From positions 124,001 to 188,000 of the forward strand of contig NZ_JABWGO010000002.1 of the NCBI RefSeq assembly GCF_013363995.1: DNA of 64,000 bases, read 5' to 3'. The DNA is from Nonomuraea rhodomycinica. GTDB lineage: Bacteria > Actinomycetota > Actinomycetes > Streptosporangiales > Streptosporangiaceae. Under the pieces are notes generated by a model that saw nothing but the letters and a program-made list of their open reading frames with translations, did no database searches and was not told the origin of the DNA. A program made the position numbers and the translations under genes. Shown piece by piece: positions 1 to 7,934 of the stretch; within the stretch, counting starts at the first letter, position 1; the number at the start of each line of letters is the position of its first letter.

Positions 1-808
1 GCCCGTCGTCGGGCCCGATCATCTCCTCGTGCAGCTTCTCGCCGGGCCGGACGCCGACCTCGTAGACGGGGGCGTACGGCGCGACGGCGTCGGCCAGGTC
101 GGTGATGCGCATGCTGGGGATGCGCGGCACGTACAGCTCGCCGCCGCGCATGAGGTCGAAGGAGTCGACGACGAAGCGCACCGCCTGGTCGAGGGTGATC
201 CAGAACCGGGTCATGCGCTTGTCGGTGATCGGCAGGCTGGCGCCCTCGGCGGCCAGCCGCTGGAAGAACGGCACCACCGAGCCGCGGCTGCCGACCACGT
301 TGCCGTAGCGCACGACCGCGAAGCGGGTGGCGTGGCCGGCCGCGTAGTGGTTGGCCGACACGAACAGCTTGTCGGCCACCAGCTTGGTCGCGCCGTAGAG
401 GTTGACCGGGCCGGACGCCTTGTCGGTGGACAGGGCGACGACCTTGCGCACGCCGCTGTCGATGGCGGCCTCGACGACGTTCTGCGAGCCGGTGACGTTG
501 GTGCGGACGTACTCGAACGGGTTGTACTCGGCGGTGTCGACCTGCTTGAGCGCCGCGGCGTGGACCACGAAGTCGACGCCGTGCATGGCGCGGGTGAGCC
601 GGTCGCGGTCGCGCACGTCGCCGATGAACCAGCGCAGCCGCCGGTCGTCGCCGAAGGTCTGGCGCGCCTCCCACTGTTTGAGCTCGTCGCGGGAGAAGAC
701 CACCAGGCGCCGCACGTCGAGGACGTGCAAGGCGTGGCGGATGAAGGCCTTGCCGAAGGACCCCGTGCCTCCGGTGATCAGTACGGACGATCCGCTCAGA
801 ATGCTCAC
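1..808 (-). CDS. pseB: UDP-GlcNAc 4,6-dehydratase (inverting), 3' end cut by window
   Basis: First step of CMP-pseudaminic acid synthesis: an NADP-dependent cytoplasmic SDR that dehydrates and C5-epimerises UDP-GlcNAc. About 269 residues are visible and the C-terminus lies off the left edge. A Rossmann motif TGGTGSFG lies at residues 12-19, and the block STDKA...NLYGATK (about 127-142) holds the catalytic Tyr and Lys. This is the pattern of the short PseB/FlaA1-C family. The GTG start at 806-808 is chosen because AGGGGG lies just upstream of it. The gene is divergent from pseF across a 104-bp gap. An aminotransferase (pseC) is not in the window and may lie beyond the left edge. WbjB-type dehydratases are an alternative, but the pse context argues against this. 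Confidence 0.88.
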   Translation of the reverse strand, partial: MSILSGSSVLITGGTGSFGKAFIRHALHVLDVRRLVVFSRDELKQWEARQTFGDDRRLRWFIGDVRDRDRLTRAMHGVDFVVHAAALKQVDTAEYNPFEYVRTNVTGSQNVVEAAIDSGVRKVVALSTDKASGPVNLYGATKLVADKLFVSANHYAAGHATRFAVVRYGNVVGSRGSVVPFFQRLAAEGASLPITDKRMTRFWITLDQAVRFVVDSFDLMRGGELYVPRIPSMRITDLADAVAPYAPVYEVGVRPGEKLHEEMIGPDDG

Positions 809-912
809 GTGACCCCCTGAATCGTGTTCACGCCCTGTAGTCGCCGGAGCTGAGCCGGTAGCATAGCGCGATCGTTCAGCAACGCACGGTCACACGGGGG
901 AATGGGGCTTCA

Positions 913-1641
913 GTGCGGATTGTCGGAATCATTCAGGCACGGACGGGTTCCACGCGCCTGCCGGGCAAGGTCCTGCGCGACCTGGGCGGCCGGTCGGTGC
1001 TGAGCTGGGTGGCCCGGGCCGTACGGCAGGCGGACGCGGTGGACGAGCTGGTGGTCGCCACCACGACCGAGCCCGCCGACGACGCGGTGGTGGCCGAGTG
1101 CCTGCGGCTCGGCCTCGCGTGGCACCGGGGGCCGGTCGACGACGTGCTCGGCCGCTTCCAGCAGACGCTGGAGCTGCACCCGGCCGACGCGGTGATGCGC
1201 TTCACCGCCGACTGCCCCCTGCTCGACCCGGCCATCGTCCGCGAGGCCGCGCTGGTCTACCGGGCGGTGCCCGGCCTCGACTACCTGAGCACGAGCCTGA
1301 CCCGCACGCTGCCGCGCGGCCTCGACGTGGAGATCGTGAGCCGGGAGGCGCTCGCGCGGGCCGGGCGGGAGGCGACCGCCCACCACCGCGTCCACGTCAC
1401 CTCCTACGTCTACACGCACCCGGGCGCGTCGCGGCTGCTCGGCCTGGCCTACGCCCCGCCGGCCGCCGACCTGCGGGTCACGCTCGACACCGAGGACGAC
1501 TGGGCGCTCATCTCGCGGGTGGTGGCCGCCTTCGGCGACCGGTGCCTGCCGTACGCGACGCTCGTGGGCTGGCTGCGCGCCCGGCCGGAGATCTGCCGGC
1601 TCAACGCGCACGTCCAGCAGAAAGCGCTGCAGGAGGCATGA
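913..1641 (+). CDS. pseF: SpsF/PseF-type cytidylyltransferase (nonulosonate activation)
   Basis: Likely transfers CMP from CTP to the nonulosonic acid, the activating step before glycosyl transfer. The 242-residue protein opens with IIQARTGSTRLPGKVL, the signature of the SpsF group of cytidylyltransferases, and carries an acidic metal-site block FTADCPLLDP near residue 100. Length fits the family. It resembles Bacillus SpsF more than classical PseF/NeuA, so the exact sugar (pseudaminic, legionaminic or similar) is not fixed by sequence. The GTG start at 913 follows the divergent promoter gap with pseB. The stop overlaps the pseG start by 4 nt (ATGA), so the two are translationally coupled. 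Confidence 0.8.
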   Translation: MRIVGIIQARTGSTRLPGKVLRDLGGRSVLSWVARAVRQADAVDELVVATTTEPADDAVVAECLRLGLAWHRGPVDDVLGRFQQTLELHPADAVMRFTADCPLLDPAIVREAALVYRAVPGLDYLSTSLTRTLPRGLDVEIVSREALARAGREATAHHRVHVTSYVYTHPGASRLLGLAYAPPAADLRVTLDTEDDWALISRVVAAFGDRCLPYATLVGWLRARPEICRLNAHVQQKALQEA

Positions 1642-2603
1642 TCGGCCGGGTCGGCGTCCGTTGCGACGCCGGCGCCGGCAGGGGCGTCGGCCACCTGGTG
1701 CGCTGCGTGGCGCTCGCCGAGGAGCTGCGCGGGCGCGGCGTCGAGGTCAGCTTCCTGGGCGACCTGGCCGGTTCGGCGTGGGCGCGGGCCCAGCTCCTGG
1801 CGCGCGGGCTGCCGCTCGTCCCGGCCCCCGCCGAGCCCGGGCGGCTCGCGGAGCTGGCGGGCGACCTGCGCCTCGACGCGGTCGTGCTCGACTCGTACGA
1901 CCTGGCCCCCGGCACGGGCGCGCGGGTCAGGCAGACGGGCGCGGCCGTGCTGGCGATCGTCGACGGAGACCCGCTCGGCCAGGAGGCCGACGTCTACCTC
2001 GACCAGAACCTCGGGGCCGAGCTGCGGCCGTTCCCGCTGCTCGCCGAGCGGCTGGCCGGGGTGCGCTACGCGCTGCTGCGCGACAGCGTCCGCCGGCTGC
2101 GCCGGGTGGCCGGGCCGCGCCGTGACGTGCCGCGCGTGCTGTGCTTCTTCGGCGGCACCGACAGCGCGGGCGTGACGCCGGCCTGGGCCGAGGCGCTGGG
2201 GGCGACCGGCCTGCCGTTCCGCGCGACGGTGGTGAGCCCGCGGCCGTTCGCGGCGGACGGGCCGATCACCGTCATCCCGCCCACCGACCGGCTGCCCGAG
2301 CTCATGGCGGAGGCCGACCTCGTGCTCACCGCCGCCGGCTCGACCATCTGGGAGCTGCTCTACCTCGGCGTGCCGGCCGCGCTGACCTGGGTGACCGGCA
2401 ACCAGCTCATCGGCTACGAGGCGCTGGTGGGCGGCGGCATCGCGGCCGGCCTCGGCCCCGCGCCGGGCGCCGCCGCCACCGAGATGCTGGCCCGGCTGCT
2501 CGCCGACCCGGGGCTGCGCGAGGAGTACGGCAGGCGGGGCAGCGGCCTCGTGGACGGCAAGGGCCGCGAACGCGTCGCCGACGCCCTCCTCGCGCTCAGG
2601 TGA
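1638..2603 (+). CDS. pseG: UDP-2,4-diacetamido-trideoxy-altrose hydrolase (PseG/SpsG)
   Basis: Removes UDP from the 2,4-diacetamido-2,4,6-trideoxyhexose before condensation with phosphoenolpyruvate. The 321-residue protein has the GT-B fold layout of the family. An N-terminal GVGHLVRC segment holds the catalytic His, and a C-terminal nucleotide-binding stretch reads TAAGSTIWELLYLGVP. The ATG at 1638 has AGGAGG directly upstream inside pseF, and stop/start overlap by 4 nt. The stop codon lies inside a 20-bp tandem duplication shared with the end of the convergent pseI gene. Functional assignment rests on family motifs plus the neighbouring pse genes. Confidence 0.82.
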   Translation: MIGRVGVRCDAGAGRGVGHLVRCVALAEELRGRGVEVSFLGDLAGSAWARAQLLARGLPLVPAPAEPGRLAELAGDLRLDAVVLDSYDLAPGTGARVRQTGAAVLAIVDGDPLGQEADVYLDQNLGAELRPFPLLAERLAGVRYALLRDSVRRLRRVAGPRRDVPRVLCFFGGTDSAGVTPAWAEALGATGLPFRATVVSPRPFAADGPITVIPPTDRLPELMAEADLVLTAAGSTIWELLYLGVPAALTWVTGNQLIGYEALVGGGIAAGLGPAPGAAATEMLARLLADPGLREEYGRRGSGLVDGKGRERVADALLALR

Positions 2604-2633
2604 ACCGTCAGATGCTCAGGTGAACCGTCAGAT
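2594..2633. repeat. 20-bp tandem duplication across two convergent stop codons
   Basis: Two perfect adjacent copies of GCTCAGGTGAACCGTCAGAT occupy 2594-2613 and 2614-2633. Each copy contains a TGA in the pseG reading direction and a TCA (TGA on the minus strand) in the pseI direction. The first copy ends pseG and the second ends pseI. The duplication therefore looks like a slippage or repair product at the meeting point of two convergent genes. Confidence 0.95.
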
Positions 2634-3677
2634 GAGGTCCCAGGTGAGCGGCGTGCCCGCCGGCACGTCGCGGGTGAAGCGGCGCCCCGTCACCTCGGCC
2701 AGCGCCGCCGGGGGCAGCCCGCCGGCGGGCCGGATGGAGCGGACGTTGCGCTCGGTCACCGGCTCGCCCGCCCGCACGCCGGTGACCACGTAGAGCGACC
2801 GGCGGAAGCGCAGCCCCTCCCGCTCCGACGGCCGCGGCCCGAGCCGGGCCTCGCCGAGCGCCTGCCAGGCCCGCTCGCTCTCCACGACCAGCGCCGCCAG
2901 CTCGGCCGGCTCCAGCGAGAACGCCGCGTCCACCCCGCCGCCCGCCCGGTCCGGCGTCACGTGCTTCTCGATGAGGCAGGCGCCGAGGGCCACCGCGGCG
3001 AGCGCCGCCCCGATGCCCGGCGTGTGGTCGGAGACGCCGACGACCGCGCCGGTGAGCCCGGCCAGCAGCGGCAGCCGCCGCAGGTCGCTCTCGGCGGGCG
3101 AGGCCGGGTAGGAGGCGGTGCAGGCGAGCACGGCCAGCTCGGCGCAGCCGGCCTCGCGGGCCGCCGTCACGGCCGCGTCGATCTCGCCGGCCGTGGCCAT
3201 GCCCGTGGACAGCACGAGCGGCTTGCCGGTGGCCGCCACGAGCCGGATCAGCGGCAGGTCCACCAGCTCGGACGAGGCGATCTTGTACGCGGGGCAGCCG
3301 AGCTTCTCCAGCAGCTCGACGGCCGTCGGGTCGAACGGCGAGGAGAACACCACGAGCCCCAGCTCCCGCGCCCTGGCGAAGACCGGCTCGTGCCACTCCC
3401 ACGGCGTGTGGGCCCGCCGGTACAGGTCGTAGAGCCGCTCGCCGCCCCACAGCTCGTGGCCGGAGCCGAGGCGGAAGGCCGGGCCGTCGGCGTCGATCGT
3501 GATGGTGTCGGGCCGGTAGGTCTGCAGCTTCAGGGCGTGGGCGCCGCTCGCGGCGACGGCCTCGACGATGGCGAGGGCGCGGTCGAGGCTGCCGTCGTGG
3601 TTGCCGGACATCTCGGCGACGACGAACGGCGGCTCGCCGGGGCCGACACGGCGGCCGGCGATCGTCAGGGGCCTCAT
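2628..3677 (-). CDS. pseI: Pseudaminic acid synthase (NeuB/PseI/SpsE family)
   Basis: Condenses the 2,4-diacetamido-trideoxyhexose with phosphoenolpyruvate to make the nine-carbon acid. The 349-residue protein has an N-terminal NeuB TIM barrel (FVVAEMSGNHDGSL near the start, KIASSEL, STGMA, GVSDHTPG, EKHVTPDR) and a C-terminal SAF/antifreeze-like domain (ITERN-like VTERNVRSIRPAGGL) from about residue 285. The ATG at 3675-3677 overlaps the stop of pseH by 4 nt, so the two form a coupled pair transcribed towards pseG. The AEMSGNH variant is typical of PseI rather than sialic acid synthases, which supports a pseudaminic product. Confidence 0.87.
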   Translation of the reverse strand: MRPLTIAGRRVGPGEPPFVVAEMSGNHDGSLDRALAIVEAVAASGAHALKLQTYRPDTITIDADGPAFRLGSGHELWGGERLYDLYRRAHTPWEWHEPVFARARELGLVVFSSPFDPTAVELLEKLGCPAYKIASSELVDLPLIRLVAATGKPLVLSTGMATAGEIDAAVTAAREAGCAELAVLACTASYPASPAESDLRRLPLLAGLTGAVVGVSDHTPGIGAALAAVALGACLIEKHVTPDRAGGGVDAAFSLEPAELAALVVESERAWQALGEARLGPRPSEREGLRFRRSLYVVTGVRAGEPVTERNVRSIRPAGGLPPAALAEVTGRRFTRDVPAGTPLTWDLI

Positions 3678-4183
3678 ACCCGCCTCCAGGTGGGTGGGCG
3701 GGTGAGCTCGACGGTCACCACGTCCACGGTCGTGCCGTCGACCACCCGCCGGTAGCCGCCGGTCTCCTTGAAGCCGAAGCGGTCGTGCAGGAGGCGGACG
3801 GCCTGGTTGCCGGCCAGCACCTCGCCCCGCAGGGTCGTCAGCTCCAGCACGTCGAAGGCGTGGCGGATCGCCGTGCGCTCGATGCCGAACCACGCGGTGA
3901 TCATCTCGCCCCGCCGCTCCAGCCCGGCGAGGTCGAGGTAGAAGCCCCAGGAGGCGACCGGCCGCTCCGGGTCGAGCCCGGAGAAGGTCACCACGCCGCA
4001 GGCGGTCCCGCCGTGCTCGTAGATCAGCACCAGCCGGGACGGGTCGGCGCGCACCCCGGCCCACCAGCGGGCGTGCTCCTCCTCGCTGATCTCGTGGGTG
4101 GTGAAGCTGGCCTTGCGAACCCTCGGGTGGTTGCGCCAGCGGAGCATGGCCGGCAGATCGTCGTCGCGGACCTGTCTGAGCAC
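3674..4183 (-). CDS. pseH: GNAT N-acetyltransferase, PseH/SpsD-like
   Basis: Likely acetylates the C4 amine of the UDP-4-amino sugar made by PseB and PseC, using acetyl-CoA. The 169-residue protein is a single GNAT domain. It has a WRNHPRVRKAS-type N-terminus, a hydrophobic GVVTFSGLD strand and the acetyl-CoA loop region near EVLAGNQAVRLLHDRFGF. The GTG start at 4181-4183 is preceded by GAGGGGGT. The stop overlaps the start of pseI. It is divergent from the glycosyltransferase at 4341, and the 157-bp gap should hold both promoters. Confidence 0.8.
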   Translation of the reverse strand: MLRQVRDDDLPAMLRWRNHPRVRKASFTTHEISEEEHARWWAGVRADPSRLVLIYEHGGTACGVVTFSGLDPERPVASWGFYLDLAGLERRGEMITAWFGIERTAIRHAFDVLELTTLRGEVLAGNQAVRLLHDRFGFKETGGYRRVVDGTTVDVVTVELTRPPTWRRV

Positions 4184-4340
4184 CGGACCCCCTCACGCTC
4201 TGTGTCTGGTTACGTCCACACCGTAGCGGACTATGCGCCCGGTAAAGAGCTGATCAGGGTGGGGCATCGACAGCGGCCACCGGGCCATGGCGGCGGCATG
4301 CTGCCCTCGGACCCGTCCCCCGCACACAAGGAGCCCTGGC

Positions 4341-5789
4341 ATGGCGCCCCTGGTCAGCGTCGTCGTCCCGTTCTACAACGTGGAGCAGTACATCGCGGAG
4401 TGCCTGGAGTCGCTGGCGGCCCAGACGCTGAACGACATCGAGGTCATCCTGGTGGACGACGGCTCGGTGGACGGCAGCCGCCGGATCGCGGAGGGGTTCG
4501 CCTCCCGGGACCCGCGCTTCACCGTGGTGCGCCAGCCCAACAGGGGGCCCGGCCCGGCCCGCAACGAGGGCGTCCGGTGGGCTCGCGGCTCGTACCTGGC
4601 GTTCGCCGACAGCGACGACGTCGTGCCGGTCGACGCGTACGAGGTGCTGGTCTCCTCGCTGGAGCGGACCGGCTCCGACCTGGCGTGCGGCGCGGTGCGG
4701 CGGATGGCCGACGGCGAGCTGTCGCCGTCGTCGCTGCACGACAAGCTGTTCAGGCGTGAGGTGCGGCGCACGCACATCATGGACCGGCGGGCGCTGGTCA
4801 GGGACCGCACGGTGTGGAACAAGCTCTACCGCAAGGAGTTCTGGTACGAGCACCGGCTGCGCTTCCGGCAGGGCATCTACGAGGACGTGCCGCTCAGCAT
4901 GCGCGCCCACGTGCTGGCCGCCAGCGTGGACCTGCTGCCGGAGGTCGTCTACCACTGGCGCAGACGCGAGGCCGGGGGCGCCTCGATCACGCAGCGGCGG
5001 GCCGAGCTGCCCAACCTCGCCGACCGGCTGGAGGCCATCCGCGCCGTCCGGTCGTTCCTGCAGGAGGAGGCGCCGGAGCTGACCCGCTCCTTCGACGGCC
5101 TGGTGCTGGAGAAGGACATCGTCTTCCTGTTCCAGGCGTTGGAGCACGCCGCCGACGACGAGCTGGAGCCGCTGCTGGACCTCGCCCGCCAGTGGCTGGC
5201 CGTGCTCAGCCCCGCCGTGCTGGCCACCGCGCCGTCGTTGCGGCGGCTGGAGCTGCACCTGGTGGAGCGCGGGCTGGTCAAGGAGCTGCGCAGGGTGCGC
5301 GAGTTCAGGAGGTCGTCGGAGGAGGCCGCGCGGATCGTGCCGCGCGGGCTGCGCCGCGTCGGCTGGTACGGCGACTACCCGTACTTCCGCGACCGGTCGC
5401 TGCGCATCCCCGACGCGGTGTACGACGCCCGCGACGAGATCAAGGTGCTGGCCCGGGTCGAGGAGTGCCGGTGGGACGGCCAGGGCTTCGCCGTGGTCGG
5501 CGAGGTGGCCCTGCACCGGGTGGAACGCAGGCCGCGCAAGATCGAGGTGTGGCTGAGCGACGGCAGCCGCAAGGTGCCGCTGCCGTCGCGGCGGCTCGGG
5601 CCGGGCCGGCTGCTGGCCGAGATCGACCCGCGGCGGCTGCGCCGCGGCGGCCCCACGTGGCGCCTGCACGCGCAGGTGGAGACGCGCGGGCTGGTGATGG
5701 AGGGCTGCTTCCGCGACGGGGACGGCAGCCGGACCTGGCGGTTGTCCGTGCCGGGATGGTCAAGAACGGGCATGGACATCACCCAGTAG
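4341..5789 (+). CDS. Glycosyltransferase family 2 with C-terminal beta-rich domain
   Basis: Inverting GT2 enzyme expected to build the surface glycan at the cytoplasmic membrane face. In 482 residues it shows VSVVVPFYN at about 5-13, an ILVDDGS motif near 37, and the metal-binding AFADSDD near 92. The GT-A domain ends around 230. The rest is a helical segment followed by a beta-rich region ending in GMDITQ. The GT2-TagF protein at 8983-11652 has a similar linker with SPGMDITSL, so the two may share this accessory domain. AAGGAG at 4328-4333 supports the ATG at 4341. It begins a run of three co-directional genes with the phosphatidyltransferase and sulfotransferase. Confidence 0.82.
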   Translation: MAPLVSVVVPFYNVEQYIAECLESLAAQTLNDIEVILVDDGSVDGSRRIAEGFASRDPRFTVVRQPNRGPGPARNEGVRWARGSYLAFADSDDVVPVDAYEVLVSSLERTGSDLACGAVRRMADGELSPSSLHDKLFRREVRRTHIMDRRALVRDRTVWNKLYRKEFWYEHRLRFRQGIYEDVPLSMRAHVLAASVDLLPEVVYHWRRREAGGASITQRRAELPNLADRLEAIRAVRSFLQEEAPELTRSFDGLVLEKDIVFLFQALEHAADDELEPLLDLARQWLAVLSPAVLATAPSLRRLELHLVERGLVKELRRVREFRRSSEEAARIVPRGLRRVGWYGDYPYFRDRSLRIPDAVYDARDEIKVLARVEECRWDGQGFAVVGEVALHRVERRPRKIEVWLSDGSRKVPLPSRRLGPGRLLAEIDPRRLRRGGPTWRLHAQVETRGLVMEGCFRDGDGSRTWRLSVPGWSRTGMDITQ

Positions 5790-5837
5790 TTCCAGAGAGT
5801 GGTTCTGAGCTCACGGAGGGTAGTCATCCTGGAATCC

Positions 5838-6785
5838 ATGAGGTCCTATTCGCTCGATGACGTCCACGCGGCACGCAAGCGGAGAGACTCCTGGTGGACC
5901 GTGTACCTCGTGGACCCGCTGGCCTGCCGGACGGCTCTGCTGGTGGCCAACCGGACGCGGATCACGCCCAACGAGCTCACCGTGCTGTCGCTGGTCATCG
6001 GCCTGGTCTCGGCCGTCTGCTTCGCCCTGGACCTGCTGGTCGCGGGCGCGGCGGCGTTCTACCTCAGCTTCATGGTCGACTGCGTGGACGGGAAGATCGC
6101 CCGGCTCAAGGGCACGGGGACGCCCTTCGGGCTCTGGCTCGACTACGTGGGCGACCGGGTGCGGGTGGTCCTCTGCGCGACCGGTCTGGCCTACGGCCAG
6201 TACGCGCTCACCGGCGATGTGCGGTTCATCCTGCTCGGCGCGGGGGTCGCCGTGCTCGACCTGTTCCGGTACGTCAACGCGCCGCAGATGAAGCGGGTGC
6301 GGGAGATCATCAGGGAGGCGCGGATCGAGGCCGCCGAGCTGAGGGAGGCCGCCCGGGTCTGGCACCGGGACTACGCGACGGCCGTCCGGGAGCCCGTTCT
6401 CGACCTGCGGATCACCGACGAGCCGTCGCTCGGCGAGGGCGACGACGAACCGGTCGGCGGCGCGGCCGTCGACGACGACGAGGCGGTGGAGCACGTGGTG
6501 GCCGCCGCCCGCCGGCGGGGCCGCAACCGCAAGTTCTCCCGGCGGCTCAACAGGTACCTCGCCCGCCGCCGGATCCGCACCCACGTGATCAGCGGCATCG
6601 AGTTCCACGCCGCGGTGTTCGTGGTCGCGCCGGTGATCGGCGTGGCCGCGCTGGTGCCCGTGTCCGCGGTCGCCGGGGTGCTGCTGCTCGCCAACGAGAT
6701 CTTCCTTGTCCACCGGATGTGGCGCTTCACGCGCCGGCACACCGTGTCCTCCCGGCAGGAGAGCCGAGAGCACGTTCTCGTCTAA
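5838..6785 (+). CDS. CDP-alcohol phosphatidyltransferase family membrane enzyme
   Basis: Integral membrane enzyme of the family that moves a phospho-group from a CDP-alcohol to an acceptor alcohol. The full family motif D-x2-DG-x2-AR-x8-G-x3-D-x3-D is present (DCVDGKIARLKG...D...D, about residues 78-100). Hydrophobic segments precede and follow it. A highly charged acidic and arginine-rich insert of about 80 residues lies between the middle and last membrane segments, which is unusual for the family. The start is uncertain: ATG 5838 is used, but GTG 5799 is in frame and GGAGGG at 5815-5820 fits neither well. The acceptor is unknown; context suggests a polyol-phosphate or glycolipid precursor for the surface polymer. 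Confidence 0.82.
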   Translation: MRSYSLDDVHAARKRRDSWWTVYLVDPLACRTALLVANRTRITPNELTVLSLVIGLVSAVCFALDLLVAGAAAFYLSFMVDCVDGKIARLKGTGTPFGLWLDYVGDRVRVVLCATGLAYGQYALTGDVRFILLGAGVAVLDLFRYVNAPQMKRVREIIREARIEAAELREAARVWHRDYATAVREPVLDLRITDEPSLGEGDDEPVGGAAVDDDEAVEHVVAAARRRGRNRKFSRRLNRYLARRRIRTHVISGIEFHAAVFVVAPVIGVAALVPVSAVAGVLLLANEIFLVHRMWRFTRRHTVSSRQESREHVLV

Positions 6786-6806
6786 GTTTTCGGGGGTTAG
6801 TACGTA

Positions 6807-7853
6807 ATGTCCGATCGGCCTGTCTTCGTCGTCGGCTGCCCGCGCTCCGGCACCACGATGCTGCAGCTCATGCTCCACTCCCACCCGCGCATGGCGGTCC
6901 CGCCGGAGACGCGGTACGTCGTGCCCGTGTACCAGCGCCGCCGCGAGTTCGGCGACATGCGCCTGGCCCAGCGCCGTGCCGCCCTCGCGGAGTGGATCGC
7001 GACCGACCGCACCACCAAGTTCAAGGAACTCAAGATCGACAAGGACGAGTTCGTCCGTGAGTGCGTCGAGGGCCCCGGCTCGCTCGGCTCGGTGATCGGC
7101 ACGACGTTCCGCATGTACGCGGAGAGGTTCGGCAAGCCCCGCTGGGGCGACAAGCGGCCGAGCTACGTCAAGCAGGTCGACATCCTGCTCAGGCTCTTCC
7201 CCGACGCCCAGTTCGTCCACCTCATCAGGGACGGCCGCGACTGCGTCGCCTCCCTGAAGGAGATGCCCTGGTACACCCACAGCTCCTTCCACGCCATCTC
7301 CACCTGGGCCGAGGCCATGGACGCGGGCGTCAAGCTGCGCCGCACCCTGCCCGCCGACAGCTACTACGAGCTGCGCTACGAGGACCTGACCGACGACCCG
7401 TCGACCGAGCTGAAGAAGCTCTGCCTCTTCCTGGAGGAGGACTTCGACCCGGCCATGGTCTCGCCGCGCGAGGCGGCGCAGGTGGCCGTGCCCGTGCACA
7501 AGGTCTGGCACAGCAACACCCACAGTGACGTGCTGCGCACGCGGGTCGGGAGCTGGACCGGGCGGCTGGAGGGCTGGGAGATCTCGCTGGCCGAGCAGGC
7601 GCTCGGCGACCGGCTGGTGGCCAACGGGTACGAGCTCAGCGGCGCGCCCGCGCCGTCCAAGGAGCACGTCGCGAACCTCCAGCGGGTCATGCAGAAGCGC
7701 AAGGCCGCCCGCTCCCGCAAGCGCCTGCGCGACCGCTTCCAGCGGCTGCGCGAGCCCGGGCCGGTGGCGGCGCTGCTCACCTCGCGCCAGCGGGCGCTGG
7801 CCGGGCTGCCGCCGCAGCCGGCCGAGGAGAAGCGCCCGTCCGTCACCGCCTGA
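6807..7853 (+). CDS. PAPS-dependent sulfotransferase
   Basis: Predicted to transfer sulfate from PAPS to a hydroxyl or amine, probably on the surface glycan or its lipid carrier. The 348-residue soluble protein starts with FVVGCPRSGTTML, the 5'-phosphosulfate loop, and has the 3'-phosphate motif HLIRDGRDCVAS near residue 140. Length fits Sulfotransfer_1/3 families. The ATG at 6807 has GGGGGT 9 nt upstream. It is the third gene of a co-directional set (GT2, CDP-alcohol transferase, sulfotransferase). The C-terminus is basic and helical (KRKAARSRKRLRDRF). The stop lies in a direct repeat shared with the convergent GT4 gene. The acceptor is not predictable. Confidence 0.85.
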   Translation: MSDRPVFVVGCPRSGTTMLQLMLHSHPRMAVPPETRYVVPVYQRRREFGDMRLAQRRAALAEWIATDRTTKFKELKIDKDEFVRECVEGPGSLGSVIGTTFRMYAERFGKPRWGDKRPSYVKQVDILLRLFPDAQFVHLIRDGRDCVASLKEMPWYTHSSFHAISTWAEAMDAGVKLRRTLPADSYYELRYEDLTDDPSTELKKLCLFLEEDFDPAMVSPREAAQVAVPVHKVWHSNTHSDVLRTRVGSWTGRLEGWEISLAEQALGDRLVANGYELSGAPAPSKEHVANLQRVMQKRKAARSRKRLRDRFQRLREPGPVAALLTSRQRALAGLPPQPAEEKRPSVTA

Positions 7854-7934
7854 CGCGCCCTTCCCCGAAGGGCTCCCGGGTTCATCGCCTGACGCGCCTT
7901 TTCGCCGAAGGGCTCCCGGGTTCATCGCCTGACG
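7847..7934. repeat. 39/40-bp direct repeat across convergent gene ends
   Basis: Two near-identical copies lie at 7847-7885 and 7886-7925, with the first nine bases of a third copy at 7926-7934. Each copy runs from CGCCTGACGCGCC to GGCTCCCGGGTTCAT and differs only by one indel and a couple of substitutions near the centre. The plus-strand stop (7851-7853) is in copy one and the minus-strand stop (7922-7924) ends copy two. It is a second example of a duplicated convergent 3' junction, like 2594-2633. Confidence 0.93.
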
